A stretch of 64,000 bases of DNA from Methylomonas sp. Lineage in GTDB: Bacteria > Pseudomonadota > Gammaproteobacteria > Methylococcales > Methylomonadaceae. Positions 55,023 through 64,000 of this stretch are shown in pieces. Position 1 is the first letter of the stretch; every line of letters starts with the position of its first letter. The translations under genes and the position numbers were made by a program. The stretch lies in the NCBI RefSeq assembly GCF_023228165.1, contig NZ_JALOBS010000006.1:62001-126000 (forward strand), given 5' to 3'. The notes under the pieces are model-generated. The model saw only the letters and a program-made list of their open reading frames with translations, searched no databases and was not told the origin of the DNA.

Positions 55023-55469
55023 ATGGGTCAGCTCAGACCGATCAATACTTCGCTATGCCTGGAAAACATCTGCGAGACCAACTATCAAAAGCTGTTTCGT
55101 CTAATCCCCAATTTATGCGTGCTGGATAAAACCGCTGTCGGCCGCACCGACAATCAGCCGGCTTTGCATCTGGACATTCTGGAACGAAATCCCTATACCC
55201 TGACTATCGAACTCAGCCACTGCTTCACTCAACAGCTGTCCGAACTGATGGCTCCCGCCGTTAAAATCCGCATTTATCTGGATGCGCAACTGGCTGAAGT
55301 GATCCGCGATCATGACCGCCCCGCAGTAGACCGGGTCTATCAAAACCCCGGACGAGCAGTGGAGATTCAGGAATACAAATGGCGGCTGAATTATTTTTTA
55401 CAAAAATGGCTGGACCATTGTTTAAAAAATCAATATGAGTTTTCCAACTCAAGCCGTTACGTTATGTAA
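55023..55469 (+). CDS. DUF1249 family protein
   Basis: 148 residues from ATG 55023, two bases after the queD stop; an upstream start at 54993 would overlap it by 29 bases. The pattern CETNYQKLFRLIPNL and VYQNPGRAVEIQEYKWRLNYFLQKWL is that of DUF1249, a gammaproteobacterial cytoplasmic family of unknown function (YqiB in E. coli). It overlaps the convergent recQ end by 8 bases. Confidence 0.85.
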   Translation: MGQLRPINTSLCLENICETNYQKLFRLIPNLCVLDKTAVGRTDNQPALHLDILERNPYTLTIELSHCFTQQLSELMAPAVKIRIYLDAQLAEVIRDHDRPAVDRVYQNPGRAVEIQEYKWRLNYFLQKWLDHCLKNQYEFSNSSRYVM

Positions 55470-57666
55470 GCTTGTGCTGCAATGCCGCCCTTACGCAGCG
55501 CAATATGCCATAACTGTAGGCGCCGCCCAATTGATCGAAAGCAGGCTTTAAGGCATTGCGCTGCTCGTCCGGCATGGCCAATAAAACCGCCTCAATCTCG
55601 GCAATTTCCTGGGCCGACAAGTCCAATACATCAGCGAATCTCACCACCCCAGCTTCCAATCCCTTGGCCAGATGCGTATAAACCGTATCCGCTTTTAAGC
55701 CGCGCTGCCCTGCCACCTGTTCAATACTGTAACCCAGCTTAAACAGATCCAGTGTTTCGGTGACCGTATCACTGGCGGAGCCATGCTCCTCCTCATCAAA
55801 CTCCGCCAACACCGCCAGAAACTCATCCCCATACAAGGCTAATTTACGCTCGCCTATGCCGGAAATCAGCCCTAATTGTTGATGCGTGTGCGGCCGACTT
55901 TCCACCATGGCCATCAGGGTCGCATCATGAAAAATCACATACGGTGGCACATCTTGTTCATCCGCCAACTGCCGGCGTTTTGCCCGCAAGGCATTCCACA
56001 ACTCAGTATCCACTCCTCCTGGCTGGCGTTTTTCGTAGCGTTCCTTCTTGGTTTTTGCGACTTGTACATCCTTGCGCAACATCAGGGTTTGCTCTCCCCG
56101 TAAGACCGGTCGACAGGCGTCGGTCAACTTTAAACTGCCGTGCCCTTCAAAATCGACTTCCACTAACGACTTGGCCACCAACTGCCTGAACACCGAACGC
56201 CATTGCTTTTCGTCCAGCGCTTTGCCGATCCCAAAAGTCGATTGCCTGTCATGGCCGAATTGCCGGATGCGCTCGTCGCTTTTTCCGCGCAATACATCAA
56301 TCAGATAGGTCACGCCAAAGCGCTGCCCGGTGCGGTAAATACAGGACAGCGCTTGCTGCGCCGCGATGCTGCCATCCCAGGTTTCGACCGGCTCCAAACA
56401 GGTATCGCAATTGCCGCAACCTTCGCGCAAATCATCGGTCGCTCCCAGCGTCCTGCTTCCCGCGACACTAGCACATCCCTGTGCGTCGCCAAAGTAAGCC
56501 AGCAGGGCTTGGCGGCGGCAGCCGACCATCTCGCACAAAGCCAGCATGGCATCCAGTTTGTGGTATTCGACGCGTTTATGCGCCTCGTCGGCATTGGAAG
56601 AACCCAGCATCTGCCGTAAAGTCAACACATCCTGTAAACCGTAAGCCATCCAGGCATTGGCCGGCAAACCGTCCCGCCCCGCCCGACCGGTTTCTTGATA
56701 ATAGGACTCGACACTTTTAGGTAAATCCAGGTGAGCCACGAAACGCACATTAGGTTTGTCGATACCCATGCCAAAGGCGATGGTGGCGACGATGACTAAC
56801 CCGTCCTCCATCAAAAACTGGTGTTGATTCTGCTGCCGCTTTTCGTGGCTCATGCCTGCGTGATAAGGTAAGGCGCGGATACCTTTTTGGCTCAGCCATT
56901 CGGCCGTCTCTTCCACCTTCTTGCGCGAAAGACAATACACAATGCCGGTATCGCCGGCATGCTCGGCACGAATGAATCCCAGCAACTGCTGCCGCGCATT
57001 ATCTTTTTGCACGATACGATAGCGGATGTTGGGCCGATCGAAGCCGCTGATAAATACTTGGGCGTTTTCCAGACTCAATCGGGTGATAATTTCCTGACGG
57101 GTCCGTTCGTCGGCGGTAGCCGTCAGGGCGATGCGCGGCACCTGCGGGAATTGCTGATGCAACACCGATAACAGCAGATAATCGACCCGAAAATCATGCC
57201 CCCACTGCGATACGCAATGCGCCTCGTCAATCGCAAACAAGGCGATGTCGCAGCGAGCAAACAGGGATTGGGTACGACTGTTACTAAGGCGTTCCGGAGC
57301 GATATACAACAAATCCAGCTCGCCGCTCAATAACTGCCGTTCAATCTCCCTAACCTGCTCTAAGGACAGCGTCGAATTCAAAAAAGCCGCTTTGACGCCC
57401 AATTGATGTAAAGCGCTGACCTGATCCTGCATCAAAGCGATCAGCGGCGAAATCACAATCCCGACTCCCCGTTTCACCAACGCCGGCACCTGATAGCATA
57501 ACGACTTGCCACCGCCAGTCGGCATCAACACCAGCACATCCCGGCCGTCTATCACCTGCTGAATAATCGCCTGCTGTTGACCGCGAAAACTGTCATAACC
57601 AAACACCGAACGCAAAACCTGCAGCGCGGCATCATCATGATCGGGAGTGGGATAATATTTCTGCAA
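55462..57666 (-). CDS. recQ: ATP-dependent DNA helicase RecQ
   Basis: 734 residues. Walker A PTGGGKS (49-55), DEAH box IDEAHCVSQWGHDFR, motif VI QETGRAGRDG, zinc-binding Cys set (CGNCDTCLEPVETWDG), RQC winged helix and a C-terminal HRDC domain (about 590-665) with a further helical tail. It is longer than E. coli RecQ (about 610), owing to the tail. Start is TTG at 57666; no in-frame ATG is near. Unwinds recombination and replication intermediates. Confidence 0.95.
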   Translation of the reverse strand: MQKYYPTPDHDDAALQVLRSVFGYDSFRGQQQAIIQQVIDGRDVLVLMPTGGGKSLCYQVPALVKRGVGIVISPLIALMQDQVSALHQLGVKAAFLNSTLSLEQVREIERQLLSGELDLLYIAPERLSNSRTQSLFARCDIALFAIDEAHCVSQWGHDFRVDYLLLSVLHQQFPQVPRIALTATADERTRQEIITRLSLENAQVFISGFDRPNIRYRIVQKDNARQQLLGFIRAEHAGDTGIVYCLSRKKVEETAEWLSQKGIRALPYHAGMSHEKRQQNQHQFLMEDGLVIVATIAFGMGIDKPNVRFVAHLDLPKSVESYYQETGRAGRDGLPANAWMAYGLQDVLTLRQMLGSSNADEAHKRVEYHKLDAMLALCEMVGCRRQALLAYFGDAQGCASVAGSRTLGATDDLREGCGNCDTCLEPVETWDGSIAAQQALSCIYRTGQRFGVTYLIDVLRGKSDERIRQFGHDRQSTFGIGKALDEKQWRSVFRQLVAKSLVEVDFEGHGSLKLTDACRPVLRGEQTLMLRKDVQVAKTKKERYEKRQPGGVDTELWNALRAKRRQLADEQDVPPYVIFHDATLMAMVESRPHTHQQLGLISGIGERKLALYGDEFLAVLAEFDEEEHGSASDTVTETLDLFKLGYSIEQVAGQRGLKADTVYTHLAKGLEAGVVRFADVLDLSAQEIAEIEAVLLAMPDEQRNALKPAFDQLGGAYSYGILRCVRAALQHKLT

Positions 57667-57743
57667 TGGCTAATCGACCCTTTATAATGGCGCGAATTAT
57701 ATCAGCACTCGAGTGCTATTCATGCCACATCCGCAACCCATTC

Positions 57744-59330
57744 ATGATTAGTCAAAAAAACGACCAACCCAAACGCCTGCAATACCTGGTTGATAACAAT
57801 ATGCACCACCTGCTGCAATTGGGTTTGAAAGGTATAGAAAAGGAAAATCTGCGCATCAACCGGCGCGGCGTTATTTCACCTACCCCGCACCCCAAGGCAT
57901 TGGGCTCCGCCCTCACGCACCCGTATATCACCACCGATTATTCCGAAGCCTTGCTGGAATTCATCACGCCGCCGTTTGCCGACATCAAGCAAACCCTGGG
58001 TTACATGCATCAGATTCACCAATTCGTTTATCCGCAACTAGGCGAAGAGATGCTGCTGGCCACCAGCATGCCTTGCGGCATAGACGGCGATTTGAGCGTA
58101 CCGATAGCCGAATACGGCAGCTCTAACGTCGGCAAAATGAAACATGTCTACCGTAAAGGACTTTGGCACCGCTACGGTCGCACCATGCAGGCCATTGCCG
58201 GCATCCATTACAATTATTCGGTCCCGCAAGCACTATGGCCGATGCTGCACAGGCAGGCCGGCAACGCGGGGTCGCTGCAGAGCTTTATCGCCGACGGTTA
58301 TTTCGGCTTGATTCGCAATTTCCAACGCAAAGGCTGGTTAATGCTCTATCTGTTCGGCGCCTCGCCGGCAATTTGCAAAAGCTTCTTCAAAAGCCGCCCG
58401 CAGTTGATGGATGATTTCGAGGAATTTGATGCCCACACCCTCTATCATCCGTATGCCACCTCGCTACGCATGAGCGACATCGGCTACAAAAGCAAAAATC
58501 AGGCAGGGCTGAAAATCGATTACAACTCGCTGGACGGTTATGTGGAAAGCCTCAGCGCCGCCATCAACACTCCTTATGCGGATTATGAAAAAATCGGCGT
58601 CAAAGTCGATGGCGAATATCAACAGCTCAACGCCAATATCCTGCAAATCGAGAACGAGTTTTACAGCACCATGCGGCCAAAGCAAATCGCCGAATCCGGC
58701 GAGAAACCCACGCTGGCGCTAAAACGCCGCGGAGTGATGTATGTGGAGATGCGCTCGCTGGATTTAAACTTGTTCAACCCCATCGGCATAGAGGAAAGCA
58801 CCGCCCGTTTCATCGAAGCTTTTTTGCTGTGTTGCCTATTGCAAGACAGCCCACCGCAAGCCGCCGAAGAACTGGAAATCAACAATCGCAACCAGTTACT
58901 GGTCGCCAATCAAGGCCGCCAACCCGGTCTGATGTTAAACAAAAATGGCCAGGACATCAGCTTGCAGGAATGGGCTCATCAAATTTTGGACAACATGCAG
59001 CCGATTTGCGCATTACTGGATCTGGGTAGTCTGGATAAACCTTATCAGCTAGCGTTGCAACAGCAACAAGCCATGGTCGACAATCCAGCCCTGACCCCTT
59101 CCGCTCACATTCTGGCCTGCATGACCCACAACAGCCAGGAGTTCGGCTGCTTTGCCAGCAATACCTCGGCGCTGCACAAGCATTACTTCACCTCACAGCC
59201 GCTGGATTCGCAAGTGCAACAACAATTTGTCGACCTGGCCAACCTGTCGCTGCAAAAACAGGCTGAAGTCGAAGCTGCCGATACACTGAGTTTCGATGAT
59301 TTTTTGACTCGCTATTTTTCACAATCATGA
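57744..59330 (+). CDS. gshA: Glutamate-cysteine ligase
   Basis: About 528 residues from ATG 57744; an upstream ATG at 57666 would add an unusual extension overlapping recQ's start. Family motifs GLKGIEKENLRINRRGVIS, TTDYSEALLEFITPPFADI and RRGVMYVEMRSLDLNLFNPIG. First step of glutathione synthesis: ATP-dependent joining of glutamate and cysteine. Overlaps cysH by 4 bases, joining thiol synthesis to sulfate reduction. Confidence 0.94.
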   Translation: MISQKNDQPKRLQYLVDNNMHHLLQLGLKGIEKENLRINRRGVISPTPHPKALGSALTHPYITTDYSEALLEFITPPFADIKQTLGYMHQIHQFVYPQLGEEMLLATSMPCGIDGDLSVPIAEYGSSNVGKMKHVYRKGLWHRYGRTMQAIAGIHYNYSVPQALWPMLHRQAGNAGSLQSFIADGYFGLIRNFQRKGWLMLYLFGASPAICKSFFKSRPQLMDDFEEFDAHTLYHPYATSLRMSDIGYKSKNQAGLKIDYNSLDGYVESLSAAINTPYADYEKIGVKVDGEYQQLNANILQIENEFYSTMRPKQIAESGEKPTLALKRRGVMYVEMRSLDLNLFNPIGIEESTARFIEAFLLCCLLQDSPPQAAEELEINNRNQLLVANQGRQPGLMLNKNGQDISLQEWAHQILDNMQPICALLDLGSLDKPYQLALQQQQAMVDNPALTPSAHILACMTHNSQEFGCFASNTSALHKHYFTSQPLDSQVQQQFVDLANLSLQKQAEVEAADTLSFDDFLTRYFSQS

Positions 59331-60049
59331 CCGAATTCGACATAAACCAAATTCAAACCGAACTGCAAGGCAAAAACCCGCGCACCATCTTAAATACCGC
59401 GCTGACCCGGTTTGACAACATCGCCATTTCTTTTAGTGGTGCCGAAGATGTGGTGCTGATCGATTTGGCCCTGCAAATCCGCAAGGACATTCAAGTCTTC
59501 TCGCTGGATACCGGCCGCCTGCATCCGGAAACCTACCGTTTCATCGAGCAGGTCCGCAAGCACTATCACATCGACATCGAACTGCTGACCCCGGACCGCG
59601 AGGTATTGGACCGCTTTGTCACACAAAAGGGCCTATTCAGTTTTTACGAAGACGGCCATACCGAATGTTGCGGCATTCGTAAAGTCGAACCGTTACGCCG
59701 CAAGCTGGCGACGCTGGATGCCTGGATTACCGGCCAACGCAAGGACCAAAGTCTGGATACCCGCGGCGATATTCCTGAAGTGCAAATCGACTCAGCCTTT
59801 TCCGTTGCCGACAGGACACTGCTTAAATTCAACCCGCTATTGAACTGGTCGTCGGCGCAAGTATGGGATTACATCGAAGCTTATCAGGTGCCTTACAACC
59901 CGCTACATGCGCAAGGCTTTGTCAGCATAGGCTGCGAACCCTGCACCCGACCCGTGCTGCCAAACCAGCATGAACGCGCTGGCCGTTGGTGGTGGGAAGA
60001 CGCCGCCAAGAAAGAATGCGGCTTGCATGCGGGCAATATTAAACCGTGA
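59327..60049 (+). CDS. cysH: Phosphoadenylyl/adenylyl-sulfate reductase
   Basis: 240 residues. PP-loop-like SGAEDVVLIDLAL near the start, Cys pair CC (114-115) and CEPC (203-206), which together bind a [4Fe-4S] cluster, plus catalytic Cys231 in KKECGLHAG. The four-Cys set marks the APS-reducing (adenylyl-sulfate) branch rather than the PAPS-only enterobacterial type. Reduces the sulfonucleotide to sulfite with thioredoxin or glutaredoxin. Translationally coupled to gshA. Confidence 0.93.
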   Translation: MTEFDINQIQTELQGKNPRTILNTALTRFDNIAISFSGAEDVVLIDLALQIRKDIQVFSLDTGRLHPETYRFIEQVRKHYHIDIELLTPDREVLDRFVTQKGLFSFYEDGHTECCGIRKVEPLRRKLATLDAWITGQRKDQSLDTRGDIPEVQIDSAFSVADRTLLKFNPLLNWSSAQVWDYIEAYQVPYNPLHAQGFVSIGCEPCTRPVLPNQHERAGRWWWEDAAKKECGLHAGNIKP

Positions 60050-60117
60050 GTGGTGACGTTGTGGAATCTAGCGATACCCCCGCGCCGGCAGTAGGCCTTG
60101 TTTCGCCAACGTGCAAA

Positions 60118-60750
60118 TCATCGATTACTTGACGTCAAATTGAACCTGCAAGCGCAGTCTTGCTTGGCCATGCACTGGGTCTGCTGAACCGGTTTTTCTA
60201 GCAAGGTGCTGATCAAGGCCCGGTCGAAATGACACAATTCCGGGTGTTGTTGGGCCAGATCGTGATAGACGCAATTGACAGCCTTGATGCTGGGCAGCCC
60301 CTCTTGTTGCTCCAGTTCGGCGTGATAGCCCAGGTTTTGCATTAGTTCGACCAAGGCTATCAACTTTTGCTGAGTGTCCTTACGACTGAATTGCGGTGCC
60401 AGCGATTGTGCCAGTTTTACCCCCATATTCCACATCATTTTTTCCAACGCTTCAGTCGATAATTCCGCCGCCAAATCGTCGAGTAATAGATTGCAAAACC
60501 AGGCATATTGTTTGGGAAACCGGTTTAATCCCTGCTCAGTCAAACTGTAACTGCGCGCGGGCCGGCCTCCGGTGCTATTCAAGGCCGCTTCCTTGACCCA
60601 TTGCAACTTTTCCAACCCCGTCAAATGCTGTTTAACCGCATTCCGGGATATGTCCATTTGGGCCGCCATTTCATCAATGCTCATACCACCCGCCGAATTC
60701 AGCAGCAAAGTCATGATCTGTTCTTGTCGTGATCCGATTGGGGGAGTCAT
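60118..60750 (-). CDS. Iron-sulfur-type HTH regulator (SufR-like)
   Basis: About 210 residues from ATG 60750 (60756 also possible). Winged-helix N-terminus: IDEMAAQMDISRNAVKQHLT. The C-terminal domain has Cys in NCVYHDLAQQHPELC (C-x12-C) and then CMAKQDCAC, the layout of SufR-type regulators that hold an Fe-S cluster. Likely senses iron, redox or NO. It is divergent from the truncated haemoglobin gene with 197 bases between, so that gene and the reductase are candidate targets. Confidence 0.85.
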   Translation of the reverse strand: MTPPIGSRQEQIMTLLLNSAGGMSIDEMAAQMDISRNAVKQHLTGLEKLQWVKEAALNSTGGRPARSYSLTEQGLNRFPKQYAWFCNLLLDDLAAELSTEALEKMMWNMGVKLAQSLAPQFSRKDTQQKLIALVELMQNLGYHAELEQQEGLPSIKAVNCVYHDLAQQHPELCHFDRALISTLLEKPVQQTQCMAKQDCACRFNLTSSNR

Positions 60751-60947
60751 AAGCATGCAAATAGTCAAACAGCAGAATAAAAAAAGAGGTGCTTCTGGCA
60801 AATTCTAGCACAAGCAAGCGCTACACACGTCCAATAGTTAATATAAAACACTTTTATAATAAAATAGTTGCAAAAGCAGACTTTTTTACTTACCCTATCT
60901 CCGAGCTTAACCGCTTACCTCTGTTTTCAACCATCAGGAACTCTATC

Positions 60948-61328
60948 ATGACCGATTCCAATCCATCCCTATACGAACAATTAGGCGGCGAAGCTGCCGT
61001 GAATGCAGCCGTGGATATTTTCTATCGCAAAGTTCTTAGCGATCACCGTATCAATCGGTTTTTCGACAATACCGATATCGAAAAACAGGCCGCCAAACAA
61101 AAATCATTCCTGACCATGGCCTTCGGCGGCCCCAACAACTATAACGGCGCCGATATGCGCCAAGCTCACGCCCACCTTGTCATAAAACTGGGGCTGGACG
61201 ACTCTCATTTCGATGCCGTGATGGAGCATCTGAGCGGCACCTTGGAAGAACTGAATGTTCCGCAAAACCTCATCGATCAAGTGGCCGCGATTGCGGAAAG
61301 CACACGTCACGACGTATTGAACCGCTAA
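60948..61328 (+). CDS. Group 1 truncated haemoglobin
   Basis: 126 residues from ATG 60948 with CAGGAA 7 bases upstream; the frame is open further upstream but without support. Family signature LYEQLGGEAAVNAAVDIFYRKVL (B10 Tyr in DIFYR), GG-loop FGGPNNYNGADM and proximal His in RQAHAHLVI. Binds O2 or NO. It lies 14 bases before the ferredoxin reductase, which could reduce its haem, forming an NO-dioxygenase-like pair. Confidence 0.9.
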   Translation: MTDSNPSLYEQLGGEAAVNAAVDIFYRKVLSDHRINRFFDNTDIEKQAAKQKSFLTMAFGGPNNYNGADMRQAHAHLVIKLGLDDSHFDAVMEHLSGTLEELNVPQNLIDQVAAIAESTRHDVLNR

Positions 61329-61342
61329 CCAGGAGCAGAGGG

Positions 61343-62329
61343 ATGTTGTTGCATAAAATTACCCTGGAAGATCGCCAAGTGGTTTGCCAAAACGGCGAAT
61401 CGGTTTTGGATGCCTTGCTGCGCGAACAGATCGACATCCCTCACGCTTGTAGGGAGGGTGCCTGTCAAAGTTGCATGATCCGCAGTCTAGACGGCTCGCC
61501 GCCTATTGCCGCTCAAAAGGGGCTAAAAGATGTATTGAGGCATCAGGACCATTTCTTAGCCTGCTTGTGCTATCCGCAGCAGGATATGCACATCAGTCTG
61601 ACACCGCCTGCGGATTTTTTCACCGAGGCCAGCGTCATTGCCAAGGAGCGGTTAAATGCGGAAACCTTGCTGCTAACCTTACAGAGCAAGGAAGCACTGG
61701 ATTACTACGCCGGCCAGTTCGTGAATTTAAGACGCGCCGACGGCCTGACCCGCAGTTATTCGATTGCCAATAATCGCATCCATACCCACAAGCTGACCTT
61801 CCACATCCGCCGGCTGGCGGGCGGACGGTTTAGCGAATGGGCGCATCAGGAATTAAATATCGGCGACACTATTTCCGTATCCGACCCGCAAGGGCTGTGT
61901 TACTACCTGCCCAATCAACCGGAACAAAGCATGCTGCTAATCGGCACCGGCAGCGGTTTGGCGCCGCTGGCCGGCATCATCAGCGAAGCCCTGCATCATG
62001 GTCACGCCGGCGACATCCATTTATTCCATGGCAGCCGCGAAGTCGACGGTCTGTATTGGATAGAGGAAATGCAGCAACTGGCCGGGCAATATCCTAATTT
62101 TCACTACACCCCCTGTGTTTCCAAAGGCGACGCACCGGCGGGTTTCGGAGCTGGCCGAGCCAATGACGTGGCTATATCCACGCTTCCCAGCCTAAAAGGC
62201 TGGCGCGTTTATCTCTGCGGTCACCCGGACATGGTCAACCAAACCAAACGTCAGGCGTATTTACACGGCGCTCAATTGCAAGACATATACGCCGACGCAT
62301 TCCATGTAGCCTCAAGCACCCTTGACTAG
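61343..62329 (+). CDS. [2Fe-2S] ferredoxin-NAD(P)H reductase, MmoC-like
   Basis: 328 residues. N-terminal plant-type ferredoxin with Cys36, 41, 44 and 74 (C-x4-C-x2-C-x29-C), then FAD domain with RSYSIANN and the NAD(P) domain with LIGTGSGLAPLAGII. Layout like MmoC and other oxygenase reductases. Paired with the truncated haemoglobin, and probably under the SufR-like regulator. Confidence 0.9.
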   Translation: MLLHKITLEDRQVVCQNGESVLDALLREQIDIPHACREGACQSCMIRSLDGSPPIAAQKGLKDVLRHQDHFLACLCYPQQDMHISLTPPADFFTEASVIAKERLNAETLLLTLQSKEALDYYAGQFVNLRRADGLTRSYSIANNRIHTHKLTFHIRRLAGGRFSEWAHQELNIGDTISVSDPQGLCYYLPNQPEQSMLLIGTGSGLAPLAGIISEALHHGHAGDIHLFHGSREVDGLYWIEEMQQLAGQYPNFHYTPCVSKGDAPAGFGAGRANDVAISTLPSLKGWRVYLCGHPDMVNQTKRQAYLHGAQLQDIYADAFHVASSTLD

Positions 62330-62335
62330 CAAATA

Positions 62336-62379
62336 GGCATGAAGGTAGCGACAACAGTTCGCTACCCGCGTTACATGCC
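62336..62379. repeat. Nested inverted repeat downstream of reductase gene
   Basis: Outer arms GGCATG (62336-62341) and CATGCC (62374-62379), inner arms GGTAGCG (62344-62350) and CGCTACC (62360-62366). Could fold as a two-part hairpin at the 3' end of the reductase transcript. There is no T-run, so it is not a typical terminator. The rest of the 213-base spacer shows nothing. Confidence 0.5.
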
Positions 62380-62542
62380 ATTCCTGAAAATAGAAACCGC
62401 AGCGATTGCACGAAATACATAAATATCAGACGGTTAGTCTGACGCTGTCAATCGACGTTTGAACGGCAATTCAAAAAATCCGCCCGCAGTGCTTTTTGTG
62501 TATTTCGCGTATCCCGCCGTTAATAAATCAACCCGTTTAGCT

Positions 62543-63700
62543 TCAAAGCTTATTCGCGGCAATAATCCGTTGAAGACGCAACTCCACGCCGTCTAATTCA
62601 TGTGCGTATATTTCGGTTCTATAGGCGTCGCCGGCGACCGCAACGCTAGAGCTTAATAATGGACTGCCGGTTTCGCGGGTGTTGATTCGCGTCACTGTCG
62701 AAAGCCCGGGCTGCAGCGGATTATCCCGCAACTCTTTGGGATCCAAACCGATCCGTACCTGCACCCGCTCGGCCACATGTATAAAGTTGCCGGTAGCATT
62801 ATCGGTCGGCAATAACGCAAAGGTGCTACCGGTGCCGGGCAAGATACCCTGCACGATACCGTGATAGATCAACTCATCACCATAGGCATCGACTCTTATG
62901 TCAGCCGTTTGCCCCGGACGAATGCCCGATACCTGGGTTTCCAGAAAGTTAGCGTCAATCCACAGATCGTCCAGCGGCACAATTGCCAGCAGCGGCGTAC
63001 CGGGTTTAACGTTATCGCCCACCTGGACCTTGCGTTTAGCCACATAACCCGATGCCGGTGCGACGACGTTGCGACGCTGAAAGTTCAGAAACGCCGCGCG
63101 TACCCGGCTTTTGGCTTTTTCGATGGCAGGGTGTTTGTCGATGGTTGTGCCGCTTATTTGGGCTTCGATGCTGATTTTTTCAGCCTGGTTTTCCCGTATG
63201 ACCGCTTCCAGCTCACGGATTTTATCCTGGGTGTTTTGCACTTTCTGATCAGATACTGCGCCGTCATGTGCCGCGGCTTTAAAGCGATCGAGGTCATGGC
63301 GAACCTGATTCAGCACCGCTTCCTTGGCGATAATGCGCTGTTTCAGAGTCTCGACCTTAGCCGTCAAACTCACCAGGTTGCGCACGATTTCGCCCAATTC
63401 GGCCTCAGCCTGCTGCAAGGTTAGCTGCGCATGCACGCCGTCCAGTTTTACCAGCACATCGCCCTTTTGCACATAGCGGGTGTTTTCGGTCAGAATCTCG
63501 ACCACAATCCCATCAGTCTGGGCCTTCAAGGGAATCAGATGACCCGTCACAAAGGCATCGTCGGTGCTTACAGTGCCCCGTTTAAGCAGCCACCAATAGC
63601 CGACAGAGATTATACCCGCCAATACGATCATTAACGTCAGCCGTTTTAGGCGTCGATTGCGTTGCTGGAGAATTTCCTTGGGGCGAATTTTAGTGTGCAT
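62543..63700 (-). CDS. EmrA/HlyD-type efflux adaptor
   Basis: 385 residues with one N-terminal membrane helix (LTLMIVLAGIISVGYWWLL), a lipoyl half (VSTDDAFVTGHLIPLKAQTD), a coiled-coil hairpin (about 85-190) and a second half with GYVAKRKVQVGDNVKPGTPL. The EmrA-type TDDAFV start fits adaptors that pair with MFS transporters. It overlaps the outer-membrane factor gene by 11 bases. An MFS partner probably lies outside the window. Confidence 0.9.
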   Translation of the reverse strand: MHTKIRPKEILQQRNRRLKRLTLMIVLAGIISVGYWWLLKRGTVSTDDAFVTGHLIPLKAQTDGIVVEILTENTRYVQKGDVLVKLDGVHAQLTLQQAEAELGEIVRNLVSLTAKVETLKQRIIAKEAVLNQVRHDLDRFKAAAHDGAVSDQKVQNTQDKIRELEAVIRENQAEKISIEAQISGTTIDKHPAIEKAKSRVRAAFLNFQRRNVVAPASGYVAKRKVQVGDNVKPGTPLLAIVPLDDLWIDANFLETQVSGIRPGQTADIRVDAYGDELIYHGIVQGILPGTGSTFALLPTDNATGNFIHVAERVQVRIGLDPKELRDNPLQPGLSTVTRINTRETGSPLLSSSVAVAGDAYRTEIYAHELDGVELRLQRIIAANKL

Positions 63701-64000
63701 AGCTGAGTTTTTGACTGTCGTTCTTGATGTCGTTAAAGCCGCCGCCTAGCGCCTTGATGACTTGCACCGCGACTTTAAAATGCTGACCTTGCAATGCTGT
63801 CAATTGCAAGCGTTGCTGATGCGCTTCCAGGTCGGCCAGCATTAAGTCGGTGCGATCGTTGAGGCCGTTACGATGAAGGCTGGCGGCAAGGTCTTTAGCC
63901 TCGACGGAATCGATAACACTTTGGCGCTGTGCGGCCATGCGACGATCGATTTCCCGCCATCGCGTTAGAGCATCGGCTACTTCTTGAACCGCATGCAACA
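63690..64000 (-). CDS. Outer-membrane efflux protein, C-terminal part only
   Basis: At least 103 codons of a TolC/NodT-type outer-membrane factor whose start is outside the right edge. The visible helix EVADALTRWREIDRRMAAQR, then LADLEAHQQRLQLTALQGQHF and VAVQVIKALGGGF, is the typical final helix pair of the family. Forms the exit duct for the EmrA-type system coded next. Confidence 0.8.
   Translation of the reverse strand, partial: LHAVQEVADALTRWREIDRRMAAQRQSVIDSVEAKDLAASLHRNGLNDRTDLMLADLEAHQQRLQLTALQGQHFKVAVQVIKALGGGFNDIKNDSQKLSYAH

Noticed and set aside
62336..62379. Rho-independent terminator
   Set aside because: The hairpin is good but no T-run follows on either strand, so it is listed only as an inverted repeat.
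62861..63424. 187-codon plus-strand open frame
   Set aside because: Lies wholly antisense to the well-supported EmrA-type gene and has no family features.

Overview
The window looks like chromosome of a gammaproteobacterium, probably a methanotroph-like (Methylococcales) or related EPS-producing aquatic bacterium. This rests on gene content: class I adenylate cyclase, a complete PEP-CTERM/exosortase A (XrtA)-type exopolysaccharide cluster with its PrsK/PrsR two-component pair, HemJ, an iron-sulfur APS-type reductase and an MmoC-like ferredoxin reductase. The species assignment is inference. No tRNA, rRNA or CRISPR array was seen.

Layout. (1) 1-9817, all minus strand: a run reading from 9817 towards 1 that holds two uncharacterised proteins (one with a receiver-like N-terminus), a small Ras/Arf-like GTPase with a partner protein, a roadblock/LC7 protein, a PAS protein, a cytoplasmic PhnD-like binding protein, a histidine phosphatase, class I adenylate cyclase, a hypothetical protein, a PilZ protein and the start of a YbdD-like protein. 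This is a signalling block. (2) 9981-10406, plus: HemJ. (3) 10426-35993, all minus: about 25 kb of nearly gapless XrtA-type EPS genes. Reading from 35993: cyclic-nucleotide-binding protein, acyltransferase, PrsT, OPX exporter, chain-length protein, tyrosine autokinase, outer-membrane beta-barrel, AAA ATPase, WecB, deacetylase, FemAB, two glycosyltransferases and an amidotransferase. Then comes an embedded module (secreted protein, PqqD-like, HprK-like kinase, nucleotidyltransferase), then three more glycosyltransferases and a second asparagine-synthase-like protein. (4) 36103-39545, plus: PrsK/PrsR, followed by a convergent lytic transglycosylase. (5) 40417-41451: no intact gene, but a decayed IS66-type transposase relic. 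(6) 41452-43083: two methyltransferases. Opposite them lies a PEP-CTERM protein gene with a one-base frameshift exactly in its sorting signal and a good sigma-54 promoter upstream. (7) 44184-48051: an E1/ThiF-like enzyme divergent from a DevBCA-like exporter. (8) 48053-54081, minus: XrtA-type undecaprenyl-phosphate sugar transferase, trypsin-like protease, acyltransferase 3, YdcF-like protein, a hypothetical membrane protein and TrpS. (9) 54283-62329: housekeeping and redox genes (PilZ, QueD, DUF1249, RecQ, GshA, CysH), then an Fe-S-type regulator divergent from a truncated haemoglobin and a ferredoxin reductase. (10) 62543-64000: an EmrA-type efflux adaptor and a truncated outer-membrane factor.

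How it fits together. PrsK/PrsR probably drive sigma-54 promoters of PEP-CTERM genes. The 25 kb cluster plus the sugar transferase at 48-49 kb builds, modifies and exports a polysaccharide. The exosortase gene itself is not in the window. The most interesting parts are the HprK-like/PqqD-like/nucleotidyltransferase module with its candidate secreted target, and the GTPase/roadblock signalling operon.
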